A DNA stretch of 15,408 nt from JAFDZW01 sp038229915. Its GTDB lineage: Bacteria; Bacteroidota; Ignavibacteria; Palsa-1295. Positions 1 to 8,245 of the stretch are shown in pieces; the first letter of the stretch is position 1, and every line of letters starts with the position of its first letter. Both the position numbers and the translations under genes were made by a program. A model generated the notes under the pieces. It was given only the letters and a program-made list of their open reading frames with translations. It was not told where the DNA came from and made no database searches. The DNA is taken from positions 1 through 15,408 of the forward strand of contig JBBRNY010000056.1 of NCBI GenBank assembly GCA_038229915.1, given 5' to 3'.

Positions 1-299
1 GCCGGAGCGAGACCTTCGACGACATCAACATCGGGGCGCTCCATCATATCAAGGAATTGCCGCGCATACGCCGAAAGACTTTCGACATATCGGCGCTGAC
101 CTTCGGCATAGATCGTATCGAACGCCAGCGATGACTTGCCCGAGCCAGAAATACCCGTAATAACGACCAATTTTTCTCGCGGAATATTGACGTCAATATT
201 CTTGAGATTATGCACCCGCGCACCCTTAACAATGATCGAATCGACCGCCGTTGCTTCGTTTATAGTACTGCTGACTTCCGTTTGTTTCTTCTTCGCCAT
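1..299 (-). CDS. uvrA: UvrA, excinuclease ABC subunit A (N-terminal 99 codons; 3' part outside window)
   Basis: UvrA is the damage-recognition ATPase of UvrABC nucleotide excision repair; it loads UvrB onto lesions in the cytoplasm. The visible N-terminus carries the family signature VKGARVHNLKNIDVNIP (residues 24-40), a Walker A motif GISGSGKSS (about 49-57) and the diagnostic stretch FDTIYAEGQRRYVESL followed by SAYARQFL. The ATG is at 299-297. It is preceded by about 20 residues (lysine-rich, then polar) before the point where other UvrA proteins begin, and no in-frame ATG lies closer to the conserved block. The gene runs off the left edge, so only about a tenth of the usual 930-970 aa is present. 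No Shine-Dalgarno sequence or clear promoter was found upstream. Family assignment is very secure; the start is moderately secure. Confidence 0.96.
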   Translation of the reverse strand, partial: MAKKKQTEVSSTINEATAVDSIIVKGARVHNLKNIDVNIPREKLVVITGISGSGKSSLAFDTIYAEGQRRYVESLSAYARQFLDMMERPDVDVVEGLAP

Positions 300-561
300 A
301 GACTCGTGATGCTACACGAAAGCGGGTTTTCTGCCCAAAATTTTTCGTTAGCTTTATAGAACAGGGATGAAGTGGAGTTAGTTTGAAAGATGTCTTAAAC
401 GGCAGTTTTGGGAGATTATGAAGAATAATTTGTGAGGTCGTGAGGATATGATAAAAACGGTGATAAAAGACGTGACACAACTAACCAATAATAAATACAA
501 TCCCATTCCTTTTCAATTTTGTGAAATCGATACATTTTTATTCGAGCGGAATAAAACAGTG

Positions 562-569
562 TATATTTG
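562..569 (+). promoter_or_regulatory. Bacteroidota-type -7 box TATATTTG
   Basis: TATATTTG fits the Bacteroidota housekeeping -7 consensus TAnnTTTG exactly and lies 26 nt before the ATG at 596. This would give a short AT-rich leader. A weak -33 candidate (TTATTCG, 538-544) lies 17 nt upstream. The match is seen in the sequence; promoter activity is inferred. Confidence 0.45.
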
Positions 570-595
570 TCATTATTAATTAACCTAAATTAGTC

Positions 596-1726
596 ATGGC
601 ATCTGGCGTAGTTGGTCTCCTTTTCTTTGGATTTATTTTTTGGATGTTATACGTAGGTATAAAGGGTATAAAGAGAAAAAAAATATTAAAACAGCAAGAG
701 CAAATCAAACAAAAAACTTCTCCTATCTTTACACCTGCAAATAATGGCGTTGAAATATCTGATTTTGCAACATTCACAATATCCAGTTCCTTTGATGAAG
801 TTGAGCCTTCATTCACTTCTATTGGAGAAAATGAATGGGAGATTACAACTCCTCATAAAAAAACTTTCACACTATATCATGCTCAAAAAGAAACCGTTGA
901 GCAATTGTTTGTTCATTTGAAAAATAGATTTGGTGCTTGGAGAGAAAGAACTGTTCCCATAGAAATGCTTATCCATGAAAGTGATATGAGATGCAGAGAG
1001 ATCGATGCTTTTCTAGAAAAGGCAAAAGAAGAACTAAGCGTTTTAGTCAAAAGAAGAGAGCAAAAATCAGATTGGAATGATTTAAGTAAACTTGATAAAG
1101 AAGATGAGATTAATGGTATTCAGAGTGAGTATTTTGATCATTTGACAGCGAAACCTAATTGTAATGCTGATTCACTTTATTCATCAATGGGTAGTAAGTC
1201 TGATGCGGATGATGAACTAATAAAGTTTTATGGGGTGGAAAGTATTACACCATACATGCGTTGTCTATCAAGATCAAGCAATATTCAAAAAATTCCTGCT
1301 TCGCATTACAACAGAGAGGATTACGAATTGTTAGTGAAAAATGGACTTGCAAGAAAAGGGAAGGACATTCCAATAGAAGATATTTTGCAGTCTCTTACCC
1401 TAAAAGAAATGAATGAGATGGTTGTAGCAATTGCTCCTAAACCTTTTACAAGAAAACCAAAAGCGACTGAATTTTTATTGCAGCAACCTAATTTGATGGA
1501 TACATTAAATAACACCATTAGTTTCAATCAATTGTTTCAGGCTTTACCACTTGACCCAAAATTCGCGCATATTAATCTTGATGAAATTGCTTCTTCTTGG
1601 GAGTATGACACAGAACTTGCAAATTGTTTAATTTCTGCTTTTGATAGAGGCGAAATTATTTCCGTTGATGAATTTCGCAAAGAAGAATCAGAAGCATGGA
1701 GAAAGGAAATGGGATTCACTTCATGA
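596..1726 (+). CDS. Unrecognised AT-rich protein with one N-terminal membrane anchor
   Basis: I do not recognise this 376-aa protein. Residues 4-23 (VVGLLFFGFIFWMLYVGIKG) form one hydrophobic segment followed by a lysine-rich stretch (26-40), suggesting an inner-membrane anchor with the rest in the cytoplasm. A charged, helical, possibly coiled-coil segment spans about 125-175. Residues about 243-297 (YELLVKNGLARKGK, then LTLKEMNEMV, then KPKATEFLLQ) vaguely recall a SAP-like helix-extension-helix, but this is weak. The C-terminus is acidic and helical. No catalytic motif is visible. The ATG at 596 has no Shine-Dalgarno sequence and is preceded by A/T bases, as in its neighbours. The gene is visibly more AT-rich than uvrA and pyrB on either side, uses many AAA/AAT/TTA codons and seems to be a single-gene transcription unit. 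I infer acquisition by transfer. That it is a real gene is likely: long ORF, promoter-like box and sensible composition. Confidence 0.8.
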   Translation: MASGVVGLLFFGFIFWMLYVGIKGIKRKKILKQQEQIKQKTSPIFTPANNGVEISDFATFTISSSFDEVEPSFTSIGENEWEITTPHKKTFTLYHAQKETVEQLFVHLKNRFGAWRERTVPIEMLIHESDMRCREIDAFLEKAKEELSVLVKRREQKSDWNDLSKLDKEDEINGIQSEYFDHLTAKPNCNADSLYSSMGSKSDADDELIKFYGVESITPYMRCLSRSSNIQKIPASHYNREDYELLVKNGLARKGKDIPIEDILQSLTLKEMNEMVVAIAPKPFTRKPKATEFLLQQPNLMDTLNNTISFNQLFQALPLDPKFAHINLDEIASSWEYDTELANCLISAFDRGEIISVDEFRKEESEAWRKEMGFTS

Positions 1727-1848
1727 TACCCGACAGAACCGTTAAAATCTCAGACTGATGTGAAACCTTGGCATATGTGCTTTGTCGTTATGATGTAATT
1801 TCGCGACCGAAGAACCTTGTTTAATGTAAGACATCATCTTTATGCCAA

Positions 1849-1876
1849 CGGAGATCCTTCGCAAGTTCAGGATGAC
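1849..1876. repeat. Dispersed-repeat-like element (GGAGATCCTTCGC...CAGGATGAC)
   Basis: In the 287-bp gap between the AT-rich gene and pyrB, the sequence GGAGATCCTTCGC-aagtt-CAGGATGAC forms a short palindrome (ATCCT/AGGAT). From memory it resembles a short element found between genes in many environmental bacterial genomes. Only one copy is in this window, so the repeat status is recalled rather than shown. Apart from this and the weak pyrB promoter, I see nothing in 1727-2013. Confidence 0.4.
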
Positions 1877-1973
1877 TAGGTTGGAAGATTCTCACTTTGC
1901 CCATATATTCATTGCTGGGCGTTATTGATATAAACTCTTCACTACCCACTGATTTATATGAAATTACGTGAGG

Positions 1974-1981
1974 GATATTTG
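1974..1981 (+). promoter_or_regulatory. Weak -7 box for the pyrB operon (GATATTTG)
   Basis: GATATTTG differs from TAnnTTTG at the first base only and sits 32 nt before the pyrB ATG, with TTTA at 1953-1956 in a possible -33 position. No PyrR-binding hairpin or leader-peptide attenuator was found in the short leader, so regulation of the operon is not evident. Confidence 0.25.
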
Positions 1982-2013
1982 CGTTCTATAACCCACACCT
2001 GAAAACCCATCGA

Positions 2014-2943
2014 ATGCATAGAGATCTGCTCGGAATACGCGGACTACCGAAAGACGACATTCTACGAATCTTGTCTCGCTCCGATCATTTCATTCAACTC
2101 CTCGATCAACCAGAGACCCCTGTTTATCCCGATCTCTTAAAAAATCGAACAGTCGCAAATCTTTTCTTCGAAAACTCAACCCGGACACGCTCATCGTTCG
2201 AACTTGCCGAAAAACGGCTCGGCGCAACGGTGCTGTCGCTTGCAATGCAATCAAGCTCCGTTGCAAAAGGGGAGTCGTTGATCGATACCCTCAAAGTGAT
2301 TACGGCGATGGGAATTGATGTTGTGGTAGTTAGACATCAGTCGGCAGGTGTTCCCCAATTGTTACGAGAGCATTTAAGCGACTCGATTCGTATTATCAAT
2401 GGTGGCGACGGCGCGAACGAGCATCCGACACAAGCGTTGCTCGATGCGGCGACGCTCGTCGAGATCTTCGGCTCGGTCGCATCGCTAAAAGACAAGCGCA
2501 TTGCGATCATCGGAGATATTAAGCACTCACGAGTGGCGCGTTCTAATATTTTGTTGCTGACACAACTGGGGATGAAGATCACGGTCGTGGGTCCATCAAC
2601 GCTCATCCCACGAGAATTTGCGAATGTGTTTGGTGTAACGGTTGAACATAATATTGACCGCGCACTTTCGAATAGCGATGTCGTGATGGCTTTGCGCATT
2701 CAACGCGAACGACAAGATCGCGCACTGTTTCCTGATGTTCAAGAATTTCGCGAGCGCTTTGGCATCACTGCCAAGCGTTGCAGGGCTTATCCGACATTAC
2801 CGATCTTACATCCGGGACCGGCGAATCGTGGTGTCGAACTTGATGACGAAACGGCTGATTCAGAGCATTCAATGATGTACCGACAGGTCACACGCGGAGT
2901 TGCGGTGCGGATGGCGGTGCTTGAATGGTTATATTCCGAATAA
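2014..2943 (+). CDS. pyrB: Aspartate carbamoyltransferase catalytic subunit
   Basis: Catalyses carbamoyl phosphate + L-aspartate to N-carbamoyl-L-aspartate, the committed step of de novo pyrimidine synthesis, in the cytoplasm. The 309-aa length is typical. The carbamoyl-phosphate loop FENSTRTRSSFE is at 52-63 (STRTR 55-59), the mobile-loop SSSVAKGES at 80-88 (K85), HPTQALLD at 137-144, GDIKHSRVARSN at 167-178, the aspartate-side LRIQRERQ at 227-234 and LHPGPANRG at 265-273. All key residues appear intact. No pyrI regulatory-subunit gene is adjacent, so it may work as an unregulated catalytic trimer (inference). The start is the first ATG, without a Shine-Dalgarno sequence. It is the first gene of a pyrB-pyrC-kinase operon; pyrC begins 7 nt after its stop. 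Confidence 0.98.
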   Translation: MHRDLLGIRGLPKDDILRILSRSDHFIQLLDQPETPVYPDLLKNRTVANLFFENSTRTRSSFELAEKRLGATVLSLAMQSSSVAKGESLIDTLKVITAMGIDVVVVRHQSAGVPQLLREHLSDSIRIINGGDGANEHPTQALLDAATLVEIFGSVASLKDKRIAIIGDIKHSRVARSNILLLTQLGMKITVVGPSTLIPREFANVFGVTVEHNIDRALSNSDVVMALRIQRERQDRALFPDVQEFRERFGITAKRCRAYPTLPILHPGPANRGVELDDETADSEHSMMYRQVTRGVAVRMAVLEWLYSE

Positions 2944-2950
2944 AAATCGT

Positions 2951-4234
2951 ATGCATATACTGTTACAAAACTGCAGAGTTGTCGATCCCATCACCAAACG
3001 TGATGAAGCCGGTCTTGATATTGAGATCAATAACGGTGTGATCGCGAAGATCGGGAAGTCGCTCAAGAGTAGTGGCGCGAAAACATATAATCTGAACGGT
3101 GCAGTGGTCGCGCCAGGTTTTTTTGATATGCACGTGCATCTTCGCGAGCCTGGACAAGAATATAAAGAAACGATCGAGACCGGCACGAACGCCGCGGCGC
3201 ATGGTGGTTTCACCGGCGTTTGTTGTATGCCGAATACCGAGCCTTCTATCAGCGATCCGTTTGTTGTCGGCTTTATAAAAGAGAAAGCAAAGAAGAGTAT
3301 TGTCGATGTCGAGATCTGTGGTACGATGACCAAAGCCCGAAAGGGCACAGAGCTTGCGCCTATCGGTGCGCTTGTCGAAGCAGGAGTGCGGATGATCTCC
3401 GATGATGGTACAGCCGTCGCGAGTGCCGAGGTGATGCGCCGAGTAATGGAGTATGCAAAGATGTTTGATATTCTTTGCACCGAGCATTGCGAAGAACCTT
3501 CGATGACGCACGGCACGTGTATGCACGAAGGGAGTATTTCGGCGAAACTTGGTCTGCCCGGGTATCCATCGGTTGCCGAAGATCTGATCGTGGCACGAGA
3601 TATTATGATCGCCGAGTATATCGGCGGTGTGCGTTATCATGCGGCGCATCTTTCGACAAAAAATTCGGTCGAGCTTGTGCGCGAAGCAAAACGCAAAGGC
3701 TTATTGGTAAGCTGCGAAGTCACACCGCATCATTTTACACTGACCGATAGCGCAGTCGAAACATATTGGGGTAATGCAAAAATGAATCCGCCGCTTCGCG
3801 AACAATCTGATATCGACGCGATCATCATCGGCCTTAAAGATGGGACGATCGACTGCATCTCCACCGATCATGCACCACACTCGACTTCGGAAAAAGGAAC
3901 AGATATGATGAGTGCTGCTTATGGGATCATCGGTCTCGAAACAGCTATCGGGCTTGGGCTGAAACATCTCGTTCATACCAAACATCTTTCGTTGATGGAG
4001 TACATCACGAAATGCTCGACCAACCCGCGCAAGATATTGAAGCTCGAAGAAATTTCGATCGCAGAGGATTCACCAGCGAATCTGACGATCATTGATCTTG
4101 ACCGCGAGTGGACACTTGAACTTGAACATATAAAATCGAAATCATCGAACACACCATTTATTGGTACAACGATGAAAGGCAAGCCGATAGGGGTTATCAA
4201 TAAAGATAACGTGCTTGGCGAAGCATTCGCATAA
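2951..4234 (+). CDS. pyrC: Dihydroorotase, class I type
   Basis: Zinc amidohydrolase that reversibly cyclises N-carbamoyl-aspartate to dihydroorotate, the step after PyrB. The 427-aa length fits the class I (Bacillus/Aquifex-like) enzymes. The metal-binding DMHVHLREPG is at 59-68 (H61, H63). MISDDG (148-153, D151) occupies the place of the bridging residue. Further metal-site histidines are H179 (TEHCEEP) and H233 (HAAHLST). The catalytic D306 is in STDHAPH. MNPPLR at 278-283 is the substrate-binding stretch. I chose the ATG at 2951, 7 nt after pyrB, over an upstream in-frame ATG at 2900 inside pyrB, because MHILLQNCRVVDP is the normal family start. Its end overlaps the kinase gene by up to 20 nt, suggesting translational coupling. 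Confidence 0.97.
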   Translation: MHILLQNCRVVDPITKRDEAGLDIEINNGVIAKIGKSLKSSGAKTYNLNGAVVAPGFFDMHVHLREPGQEYKETIETGTNAAAHGGFTGVCCMPNTEPSISDPFVVGFIKEKAKKSIVDVEICGTMTKARKGTELAPIGALVEAGVRMISDDGTAVASAEVMRRVMEYAKMFDILCTEHCEEPSMTHGTCMHEGSISAKLGLPGYPSVAEDLIVARDIMIAEYIGGVRYHAAHLSTKNSVELVREAKRKGLLVSCEVTPHHFTLTDSAVETYWGNAKMNPPLREQSDIDAIIIGLKDGTIDCISTDHAPHSTSEKGTDMMSAAYGIIGLETAIGLGLKHLVHTKHLSLMEYITKCSTNPRKILKLEEISIAEDSPANLTIIDLDREWTLELEHIKSKSSNTPFIGTTMKGKPIGVINKDNVLGEAFA

Positions 4235-7200
4235 TTCATTATCGTTGAAAGCATCAGCTCCATTCCTACGCATTCTACATTACCTTCAACGTTTGGTGGT
4301 TGAAGATCTGTGGAAACCAGCGACAGAATATTTTCGAGCCAATCGCAATTACCGACGTATCACCATTTTATTGGTGATCGCAACAATCGTCGTCAATGGA
4401 CTTATATTGTTGACGAATGCTGCAGATCCGGCGTCCGATAATTCGGATTATAAAAGAATTGTCGAGTATGCACACGACGCGCAGATCACAGTGCAACGAG
4501 CGAACGGTTCATCGCAATTTATTCTCGATTCGATCTCGAATGACCAATACTTACCGTTCTATTCACAATATACCAGCAATGAGTCATTCAATAAATTTTT
4601 AGAAAAGTATCAGCAGCTTTGGCTTACGAGCGCGTTTCGCTCAAGTCCGTTACTGAGATCACAAAACAAATCAGAGATTAGTATTGCATTTTATGATGCA
4701 AGCAACAAACTTCGAGGATGGTATGCCCCGGAGTTTGTTTCGCCATCGTTCGATACTATTTTCGAAGGTGGCAATGTGCTCGAGCGTCGAAGCCGATTGA
4801 CGCAGATAGATAGTGATGCGTTTAATCTTTTTTACACGACGGCTCGGAAGATGATCTCGAAGCAGGGATTTTATGTCGGGTATGTCGTCATAAAATATCG
4901 TTTGGCGCATCAAGCCGATCTTAGTGCATATCGCCAATGGAAATGGGATGCGACACAACGCACGCCCGACCCGACAGAGCAATATGTTTTTACCACTCGT
5001 TCTGCACATACTTCAGCGATCAGCTCGCCGTTTCTCTATATCGATACAACTGAGCGAAGTGTGGTCGCCGGTTCGTTCGTTGCGCTCAACGCGAGAGATT
5101 CGCACCGCGTGTTCGCCGACCGTGTGCCGTGGCTTGGTGATATGGCAGGGGTGTTCGAGCTGTTGATCGTTGCAATGCTGTTTTTGTTGTGTCGCTCGAT
5201 CATCGAACGCAGTTCGTCTCATTCAGGAAAGCGATTATTCGGCGTGGTGATGTCAGTCGTATTGTTTTTTATGGTGATACGAATTGTTCTTTCACTGCTC
5301 GATGCTCCGGCAATACTGATCGCGGGGTTGCCGTATTTCGAAAGTACTTTGCCTGCCCACTTCAATCGAATCAATAATTTTCCGAGTGAGTTATTTCTTT
5401 CGGTGGGAATTGCGGTGCTGATCTTTGTTTTTATTCGCCGTGCATTGTTATTTTTTGTGATCGAGCCGCGCACTCGTTCGAAGTGGTTTCCTCTGAGTGT
5501 TGGTATTGGTGCGGCGGTACTTTCGATCGTGATGTATTGGTTCTTCCAGCATAGTTGTGAGGCCATACTTGGCAATTACTCGGTCGATTTTCTTGAGTCT
5601 TCATTACATTCACCCAATGGGTTCGGTTTGTGGGTATCGCTCGTCGGGATCGGCATACTTTATATTCTTGCGCAATATTTATTACATACGACGATCTATT
5701 ATACATTTAAGAATGCCGCATTTCATCCATCGAGTATCGCGGTAGTATTGTTGTTTTTTGCGGTGCCGCAGATCGCGTTCTTTCTTGCGCTCGCAAGACC
5801 TGAGTGGTATTTCGTGAGTTGGAGTGTTGCGAGTATTTCGATCTTCTGTGTATCGTTGTTGCTGAGTTATCTTTATCATAGCGGTTATATTCATCGCCTA
5901 CGACAGATTACCCATCGCACACTACAAGTAGTGCTGATCGCTGTTGCGGCGTCGGTTTTGATCGTTATACAACTCAATGATTATTTAATGGATGCGCGTC
6001 GCGCGATTGCTAATCGCGAAATTCAAGAATCGTACGAACAAAGCGGTGTTGCATATAGTGATCTACTCCATAAAGCGTTAACTCGTTTTCAAGCAAGTGG
6101 TGCTGACACGAATATTAAGAGTATTCAGCAATTTAATATTCAAAATCTAACGCTGTGGAACGACGTTCACTATTCTTATCCCGAACTGACCATCGGGTTT
6201 ACCGTTACTGACCCGATCAGTGGGGCAGTACTGTATTCGATAAAGTCTGGCGATATTTCTTTGACCGAACAGAACGCCGCAACAGGTGACTCAGTGCGTG
6301 TGAGAACTACCTCACACTTTACAGTACGTCTTCGCGATTCAACTTCGAGCGCGGCTCGCGTCTTGAACTCGGGGCATGGTGTTGATCTCACGCTTTCAGT
6401 TTTTTCATCGGGCAACCATCCTCTGATCCCGACAACACGTCTCGGTGAAATTCTCTGGAGCGATTCAACCCCACGCAGTCGTAAACAACCGACCGTCATT
6501 ACTATTATACCAAGCGGTGGTTTGGGACCAACGCGAATGTCGGAATTAGGGATCGATACGAGTAACAATTCGTATATGATCTTGACACGATCTGTTGCTG
6601 ATACATCGCGCCTGCTCGCTCCATCAATACAACAAGCCGCGTTCATTCCGTATCCGCGTAATAACGATGCCATTCATTTTGTCATCTTGCTGACAGAAGT
6701 GTTTATTGTACTGACGTTTCTTGGGTTCGTGATAGCATTAGTTTTTCGTGTGATAGAACAGCGGACGATCCGATTAAATATTTCTTTGCAAGAAAAAGTG
6801 TTGCTGGTCGTATTTTTTGCAATTATTTTCTCGTATGTGTTCATTACGCAGATCACCTCTGTCGTGGTCGCATCGAGCACGGGTGCGGCGACGAACGAAT
6901 CGTTCGAACATAAAAAACAATTAACATTAAAAGAAGTACAGGCTGCTTTACGATTTGATTCAGCCGCGGTCATCGAGCGACATCTTACAAGTATCGCCGA
7001 AGCGTTGAACTGTGATATTTCGTTGTACAATTCTCAGTTCGCTGTCATCAGTTCGACCTGCAATGATTGCTATCGGTATTCATTAATGCCGCAAGTACTG
7101 CCAAGTACGCTGATAAAAAAACTTTCTGAAACGGCATCCGATGAGATCGTCACCACCAGTGTAATTCGTTCATCGCCGGTTCGTTTATGGTTGCGCGAGA

Positions 7201-8210
7201 TCGAATCGCTCAGAGAACCAGGAAGAAAGCTGACGATCTTACTCGCACAAAAAGCCGAGCCGTTCACCGCATTACAGGATCGAATTACTGCAAATGTCTC
7301 TGATGCGATCACGATACTCGCATTACTCGCATTGCTGTTGTCGTCGTATCTTGCTTCGCGAATCGTAAGGCCCTTGCTCATCTTAAAAGAAGCGACACAG
7401 GCTGTTGCGCTCGGCAGTCTTGCGATCTCGCTTCCGCGCAAACGCAATGACGAGATCGGGGATGTTGTTGATGCATTTAATGCGATGACGCAAGAACTCT
7501 CGGTAAGTCGCGAGCGCGTCGGGCAAGTGGAGCGCGAAGGAGCGTGGAAAGAAATGGCGCGGCAAGTAGCGCATGAAATTAAAAATCCGCTTACCCCGAT
7601 GAAGCTGTCGGTACAGCACGTACAACACGCGTTCGAACATCAAGATACAAACTTTCCGAATATTTTTCGTCGCGTGCTTCGTACTCTTACCGAACAGATC
7701 GACGTGCTGACACGTATTGCTACCGAGTTTGCGCGTTTCGGCGAAATGCCGCGTCGGCGCTACGCATTTGTTAGTGTTCGTAATGTTGTCGATAGTGCGG
7801 TCTCGCTTTTTGAAGCTGAGCGTGCGCGAATTCGATTTGCTATTGACATCCCAAAAAAGATCTCGAATATTTATGCCGACGATGAAGAATTTCGCCGCGC
7901 ACTTGTTAATCTTGTCAAAAATGCTGTGCAAGCAATTGATGGGTGGGGAGTGATCTTGATCACCGCAAACGAGCGCAACGGTTTGGTGCATCTTCGTATT
8001 TCTGATTCGGGTTCGGGTATGAAAACCGATACGCTCAACAAAGCTTTTGATCCTAACTTTTCGACGAAGACGAGTGGTATGGGTTTAGGACTGGCGATCG
8101 TGAAGAAAACTATTGTTGATATGAGCGGCACGATCACTGTCGAAAGTGAAGTCGGCAAAGGCACAACATTTCACATAGAGCTTCCGGCACGAGGCGGAGA
8201 AGGAAGTTGA
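4215..8210 (+). CDS. Very large NtrY-like multi-span sensor histidine kinase
   Basis: A 1331-aa integral membrane kinase that should autophosphorylate on histidine. It has about 12 hydrophobic spans: roughly 50-67; nine between 311 and 590 (311-330, 341-362, 392-416, 425-444, 471-491, 506-527, 532-553, 569-590 and a weaker neighbour); 820-846; 861-886; and 1028-1050. Large probable extracytoplasmic regions lie at about 68-308, 592-818 and 890-1025. They are followed by HAMP (about 1050-1098), HisKA with RQVAHEIKNPLTPMK (H1120) and HATPase_c with the N box NLVKNAVQ (1232-1239), G1 SDSGSGM (about 1263-1269) and G2 GMGLGLAI (1289-1296). All kinase boxes are intact. The membrane and sensor part is much longer than in classical NtrY (about 750 aa), and no PAS domain is obvious. 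The start is not ATG: TTG 4215 overlaps pyrC by 20 nt, and TTG 4245 would remove the overlap; the first in-frame ATG is far inside. No response regulator is adjacent. Kinase function is certain; signal and partner are unknown. Confidence 0.93.
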   Translation: MAKHSHNSLSLKASAPFLRILHYLQRLVVEDLWKPATEYFRANRNYRRITILLVIATIVVNGLILLTNAADPASDNSDYKRIVEYAHDAQITVQRANGSSQFILDSISNDQYLPFYSQYTSNESFNKFLEKYQQLWLTSAFRSSPLLRSQNKSEISIAFYDASNKLRGWYAPEFVSPSFDTIFEGGNVLERRSRLTQIDSDAFNLFYTTARKMISKQGFYVGYVVIKYRLAHQADLSAYRQWKWDATQRTPDPTEQYVFTTRSAHTSAISSPFLYIDTTERSVVAGSFVALNARDSHRVFADRVPWLGDMAGVFELLIVAMLFLLCRSIIERSSSHSGKRLFGVVMSVVLFFMVIRIVLSLLDAPAILIAGLPYFESTLPAHFNRINNFPSELFLSVGIAVLIFVFIRRALLFFVIEPRTRSKWFPLSVGIGAAVLSIVMYWFFQHSCEAILGNYSVDFLESSLHSPNGFGLWVSLVGIGILYILAQYLLHTTIYYTFKNAAFHPSSIAVVLLFFAVPQIAFFLALARPEWYFVSWSVASISIFCVSLLLSYLYHSGYIHRLRQITHRTLQVVLIAVAASVLIVIQLNDYLMDARRAIANREIQESYEQSGVAYSDLLHKALTRFQASGADTNIKSIQQFNIQNLTLWNDVHYSYPELTIGFTVTDPISGAVLYSIKSGDISLTEQNAATGDSVRVRTTSHFTVRLRDSTSSAARVLNSGHGVDLTLSVFSSGNHPLIPTTRLGEILWSDSTPRSRKQPTVITIIPSGGLGPTRMSELGIDTSNNSYMILTRSVADTSRLLAPSIQQAAFIPYPRNNDAIHFVILLTEVFIVLTFLGFVIALVFRVIEQRTIRLNISLQEKVLLVVFFAIIFSYVFITQITSVVVASSTGAATNESFEHKKQLTLKEVQAALRFDSAAVIERHLTSIAEALNCDISLYNSQFAVISSTCNDCYRYSLMPQVLPSTLIKKLSETASDEIVTTSVIRSSPVRLWLREIESLREPGRKLTILLAQKAEPFTALQDRITANVSDAITILALLALLLSSYLASRIVRPLLILKEATQAVALGSLAISLPRKRNDEIGDVVDAFNAMTQELSVSRERVGQVEREGAWKEMARQVAHEIKNPLTPMKLSVQHVQHAFEHQDTNFPNIFRRVLRTLTEQIDVLTRIATEFARFGEMPRRRYAFVSVRNVVDSAVSLFEAERARIRFAIDIPKKISNIYADDEEFRRALVNLVKNAVQAIDGWGVILITANERNGLVHLRISDSGSGMKTDTLNKAFDPNFSTKTSGMGLGLAIVKKTIVDMSGTITVESEVGKGTTFHIELPARGGEGS

Positions 8211-8214
8211 TCGT

Positions 8215-8242
8215 AGTAGCTCCGACTAAATTCGGAGCTACT
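8215..8242. repeat. 11-bp perfect palindrome between convergent genes (copy A)
   Basis: AGTAGCTCCGA (8215-8225), a 6-nt loop, then TCGGAGCTACT (8232-8242). It lies between the kinase stop (8210) and the convergent nrnA stop (8246) and could terminate both, but no U-run follows on either strand. The arms match the palindromes after the ABC permease (13264-13346): the shared core is CCGA...TCGG with flanking AGTAG/CTACT. I read it as a REP-like element that may also act as a terminator. Confidence 0.7.
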
Positions 8243-8245
8243 GTA

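Noticed and set aside
226..480. 84-codon minus-strand ORF covering the uvrA upstream region
   Set aside because: It overlaps the uvrA start in another frame and has no protein-like pattern; 300-595 is best read as intergenic.
448..579. Possible 43-codon ORF on the plus strand upstream of the AT-rich gene
   Set aside because: No recognisable content; it overlaps the -7 box of the next gene and ends 16 nt before its start. Chance ORF in AT-rich DNA is likelier.
2929..3649. Long minus-strand ORFs (195 and 228 codons) opposite pyrC
   Set aside because: pyrC is certain from its motifs; the opposite frames are open because of its codon usage.
7383..7991. 202-codon minus-strand ORF opposite the kinase domain
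   Set aside because: The plus strand encodes intact HAMP, HisKA and HATPase motifs here; this is a shadow.
8215..8242. Calling the palindrome a standard rho-independent terminator
   Set aside because: No T-run follows on either strand and the sequence recurs at 13264-13346, so it is listed as a repeat that may also terminate transcription.
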